From CAZLBC01 sp964557575 (GTDB lineage: Bacteria; Planctomycetota; Phycisphaerae; SM23-33): a stretch of 44,397 nucleotides of DNA. This document shows, one piece after another, positions 42,616 to 44,397 of the stretch (its first letter is position 1; each line of letters opens with the position of its first letter). The notes under the pieces were generated by a model. The model searched no databases, had not been told where the DNA came from, and worked only from the letters and a program-made list of their open reading frames with translations. Location of the stretch: positions 1 through 44,397 of the forward strand of contig CAZLBC010000035.1 in assembly GCA_964557575.1 (NCBI GenBank), read 5' to 3'. Made by a program: the position numbers and the translations under genes.

Positions 42616-43230
42616 ATGGAGGTTATTGGCTTGAGTGCATACGCTGCAGTAATCGAAGGAACCGCAGACGTGTTCGACGCCAGAGTGACGAGAGTGCTGA
42701 TATCGCTCGTCGCCTCCATGACCGCGGGGGCGCTCGTGCTGATGTCCCTCGAATCGGGGACGTCCCATCCGGGAAGCAACCGGGGGGCGGTGATGCGCTC
42801 ACGCGCCCGCGACTGCATCAGCCTGCCGAAGCCCGACCGGCCGCGGCACTGGAAGCGGATCGTGATCCACTCCTCCACCGACGAAACGCTGGTCCCCTCC
42901 CTCTGCCACTTCGTCGTGTCCCGGGCACCCAACCGCATCCGGGCGACCGTGCACTGGAAAGAGCAGAAACAGACCGCCCACCTCCACGGCGACGGTTGCC
43001 GCTACGACGACACGATCGGCGTCTGCATCATGGGCGATTTCTCCGGCGACGCGCCGGACAAGGCGCTGTTCGATTCGCTGGTGGTCCTGGTCAGGGAACT
43101 CCAGGCGTCATTCACCATCGGCGCCGACAGCGTCTACCTGCGGAAGGAACTCGACCCGGCCAGCCGGATCCCCGGCGACCGGTTTCCCACCACCCTCTTC
43201 AACGCCCGGCTGCTCAGATTCGACGACTGA
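42616..43230 (+). CDS. PGRP/amidase_2-like protein with missing zinc ligands
   Basis: 204 residues. A hydrophobic segment (VLISLVASMTAGALVLMSL, about 27-45) suggests a membrane anchor, leaving an exported domain. The domain starts with WKRIVIHSSTDE (first zinc His). HFVVSRAPNRIRATVHW and DTIGVCIMGDFSGDAPD follow the N-acetylmuramoyl-L-alanine amidase pattern. The distal ligand region reads RKELDPASRIPGDRFP, where active members have His and Cys/Asp, so the enzyme is probably inactive and may only bind muropeptide. The start is uncertain: the ATG at 42616 has its SD too close, while GGAGG fits a TTG at 42631. Confidence 0.7.
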   Translation: MEVIGLSAYAAVIEGTADVFDARVTRVLISLVASMTAGALVLMSLESGTSHPGSNRGAVMRSRARDCISLPKPDRPRHWKRIVIHSSTDETLVPSLCHFVVSRAPNRIRATVHWKEQKQTAHLHGDGCRYDDTIGVCIMGDFSGDAPDKALFDSLVVLVRELQASFTIGADSVYLRKELDPASRIPGDRFPTTLFNARLLRFDD

Positions 43231-43240
43231 GAACCGGTTT

Positions 43241-44341
43241 TCAGCCGCCTCCCCGCTCCCCGCACAGCGACCGTATTTCCTCCAGTATGACCGCCACCGC
43301 CTCGCCGGGCGCCACCTTCCCCGCCGGCTGCCCGCCCCGGTACAGCAGCAGTTCCCCCTTCCCCGCGCAGACGGCAACATCGGCCTCGGCGGCCTCGCCG
43401 GGCCCGTTGACCGCGCAGCCCATCACGGCCACCGTCACCGGCCGCGGCGTGCTGATCCCGGCGACCGCCTCCTCGAGATCCGCAAGAATCTCCGTCAGGT
43501 CCGTCTGCAGCCGCCCGCAGGTCGGGCAGGCGATCAACTCCACCCCCTCCCGCTCCCGCAGTCCCAGCGAGCGGAGCAGTTCCGCCCCGGCCCGGACCTC
43601 GGCGACGGGGTCGCCGGCGAAGCTGATCCGCAGGGTGTCGCCGATACCCTCGCTGAGCAGCGCCCCCAGCGCGGCCGCCGACCGGATCGTCCCCGTCCGC
43701 GGCGTCCCGGCGTGGGTGACGCCGATGTGCAGCGGGTAGTCCCAGCACGCGGCGATCGCCCGGTTGGCCGCGATGACGGTCGCCGCGTCGGGGCTCTTGG
43801 CCGAGAGGACCAGGTCACCGAAGCCGGCCTCCTCGAACGGCCGCAGGTAGTCCGCCAAACGGTCGACCATGCGTTCGACGAGCGGGCCGGCGGCCGGGTC
43901 CCCCCGCTGCTTCGGCGGGACGATCGAGCCGGAGTTGACGCCGATCCTGATAGCGACCCCGGCCGCACCCGCGGCGTCGATCACCGCCCGGACCTGGTCG
44001 GCGTCATCGATGTTCCCGGGATTCAGCCTGATCTTGGCGACCCCGCCCGCGATCGCCTCCAGCGCCCGACGGTAGTGGAAGTGCACGTCGGCGATGACGG
44101 GGACGGACGACCGGGCGACGATCGCGGGCAGCGCGGCGGTGTCCTCGGGCCGCGCGGCGGCGACGCGGACCAGCGCGGCCCCGGCGCCGGCGAGGGCGGC
44201 GACCTGCGCGAGCGTGGCCTCGACGTCGGCGGTGGTCGTGTTGGTCATCGACTGCAGGACGACGGGGTGGCCCCCGCCGATCGTCACGCCGCCGACGTCG
44301 ACGGAGCGGGTCTGCCGCCGCGCTATCCCGTGGTTTTCCAT
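43241..44341 (-). CDS. ispG: 4-hydroxy-3-methylbut-2-enyl diphosphate synthase
   Basis: 366 residues, the short bacterial form. It makes HMBPP in the MEP isoprenoid pathway with a [4Fe-4S] cluster. The TIM-barrel start has VDVGGVTIGGGHPVVLQSMT. Family blocks include VPVIADVHFHYRRALEAI, KIRLNPGNI and HIGVTHAGTPRTGTIRSA. The cluster cysteines are in ACPTCGRLQTDL (about 270) and MGCAVNGPGEA (about 305). It is preceded by a strong promoter that leaves six bases before the ATG. It converges on the amidase-like gene with ten bases between the stops. Confidence 0.96.
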   Translation of the reverse strand: MENHGIARRQTRSVDVGGVTIGGGHPVVLQSMTNTTTADVEATLAQVAALAGAGAALVRVAAARPEDTAALPAIVARSSVPVIADVHFHYRRALEAIAGGVAKIRLNPGNIDDADQVRAVIDAAGAAGVAIRIGVNSGSIVPPKQRGDPAAGPLVERMVDRLADYLRPFEEAGFGDLVLSAKSPDAATVIAANRAIAACWDYPLHIGVTHAGTPRTGTIRSAAALGALLSEGIGDTLRISFAGDPVAEVRAGAELLRSLGLREREGVELIACPTCGRLQTDLTEILADLEEAVAGISTPRPVTVAVMGCAVNGPGEAAEADVAVCAGKGELLLYRGGQPAGKVAPGEAVAVILEEIRSLCGERGGG

Positions 44342-44347
44342 GGCCGT

Positions 44348-44376
44348 ATTGTATCCCCCCCGTTCCCGGTTGACAA
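44348..44376 (-). promoter_or_regulatory. ispG promoter, leaderless type
   Basis: On the minus strand: TTGTCA (44376-44371), 17-base spacer, TACAAT (44353-44348), then ACGGCC and the ATG at 44341. Transcription should start at or beside the A of the ATG. Confidence 0.7.
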
Positions 44377-44397
44377 TCGCGGGCTCTTCCTCCCCCA

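Overview
The window is a GC-rich (about two-thirds G+C by eye) bacterial chromosome segment in four pieces, separated by three 100-base N gaps. The gene content suggests a member of the PVC superphylum, probably Lentisphaerae/Kiritimatiellae-like, less likely Planctomycetes. The clues are a secreted HzsA-related protein with LamG and CxxCH heme motifs, an IclR regulator beside secreted beta-helix proteins, and a large pseudopilin with the H-X9-DG motif. Peptidoglycan genes (murI, murD) are present. This placement is inference and no rRNA is in the window. The three gaps and the scattered low-complexity joins look like a metagenome scaffold.

Layout. 1-1039 is a truncated GH28-like lipoprotein gene with visibly lower G+C. 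1344-7937 is a secreted-polysaccharide locus: HzsA-related protein and a frameshifted IclR regulator on the minus strand, with a beta-helix protein divergent from them. 7966-11413 holds a minus-strand cluster of gph, rho and coaE. 11414-12307 and 18040-18895 are two non-coding tracts carrying copies of the same roughly 430-base element bounded by inverted repeats. Between them lie bioF, guaB, recO, a CorC-type membrane protein and an unknown membrane protein. 18896-26126 holds a HEAT-repeat lipoprotein, murI, a pseudopilin, truA, pyrE, an aminotransferase and thrC. 26127-31837 holds a rhomboid protease, prfA, rpmE, two small conserved genes and a galM lipoprotein. 31957-35914 is a translationally linked M16-M16-murD block. 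36081-37493 has two divergent PIN-domain toxin-antitoxin modules. 37558-44341 holds a membrane protein, alaS, def, rnc, a degenerate PGRP-like amidase and ispG.

How the genes work together. Most of the window is housekeeping: translation (alaS, prfA, rpmE, def, truA), RNA processing and termination (rnc, rho), nucleotides (guaB, pyrE), cofactors and isoprenoids (coaE, bioF, ispG), cell wall (murI, murD), repair (recO) and threonine synthesis (thrC). The accessory part is polysaccharide-related secretion at the left end, the TA island, and several families of short interspersed repeats. Those repeats lie just after stop codons and sometimes supply the stop.

The most unusual items are: (1) a Rho factor whose N-terminus carries two diverged copies of an IS66-accessory-type helix-turn-helix, with 15 synonymous and 3 non-synonymous codon differences between the copies over 24 codons; (2) the paired 430-435 base element with terminal inverted repeats; (3) a 122-base repeat present in two equal-length copies, one abutting element (2); (4) several genes with a -10 box only 6-7 bases before the start codon, implying leaderless mRNAs; and (5) three scaffold gaps whose flanks overlap by 10-13 bases, where collapsing the gap restores sensible gene structure in at least two cases.
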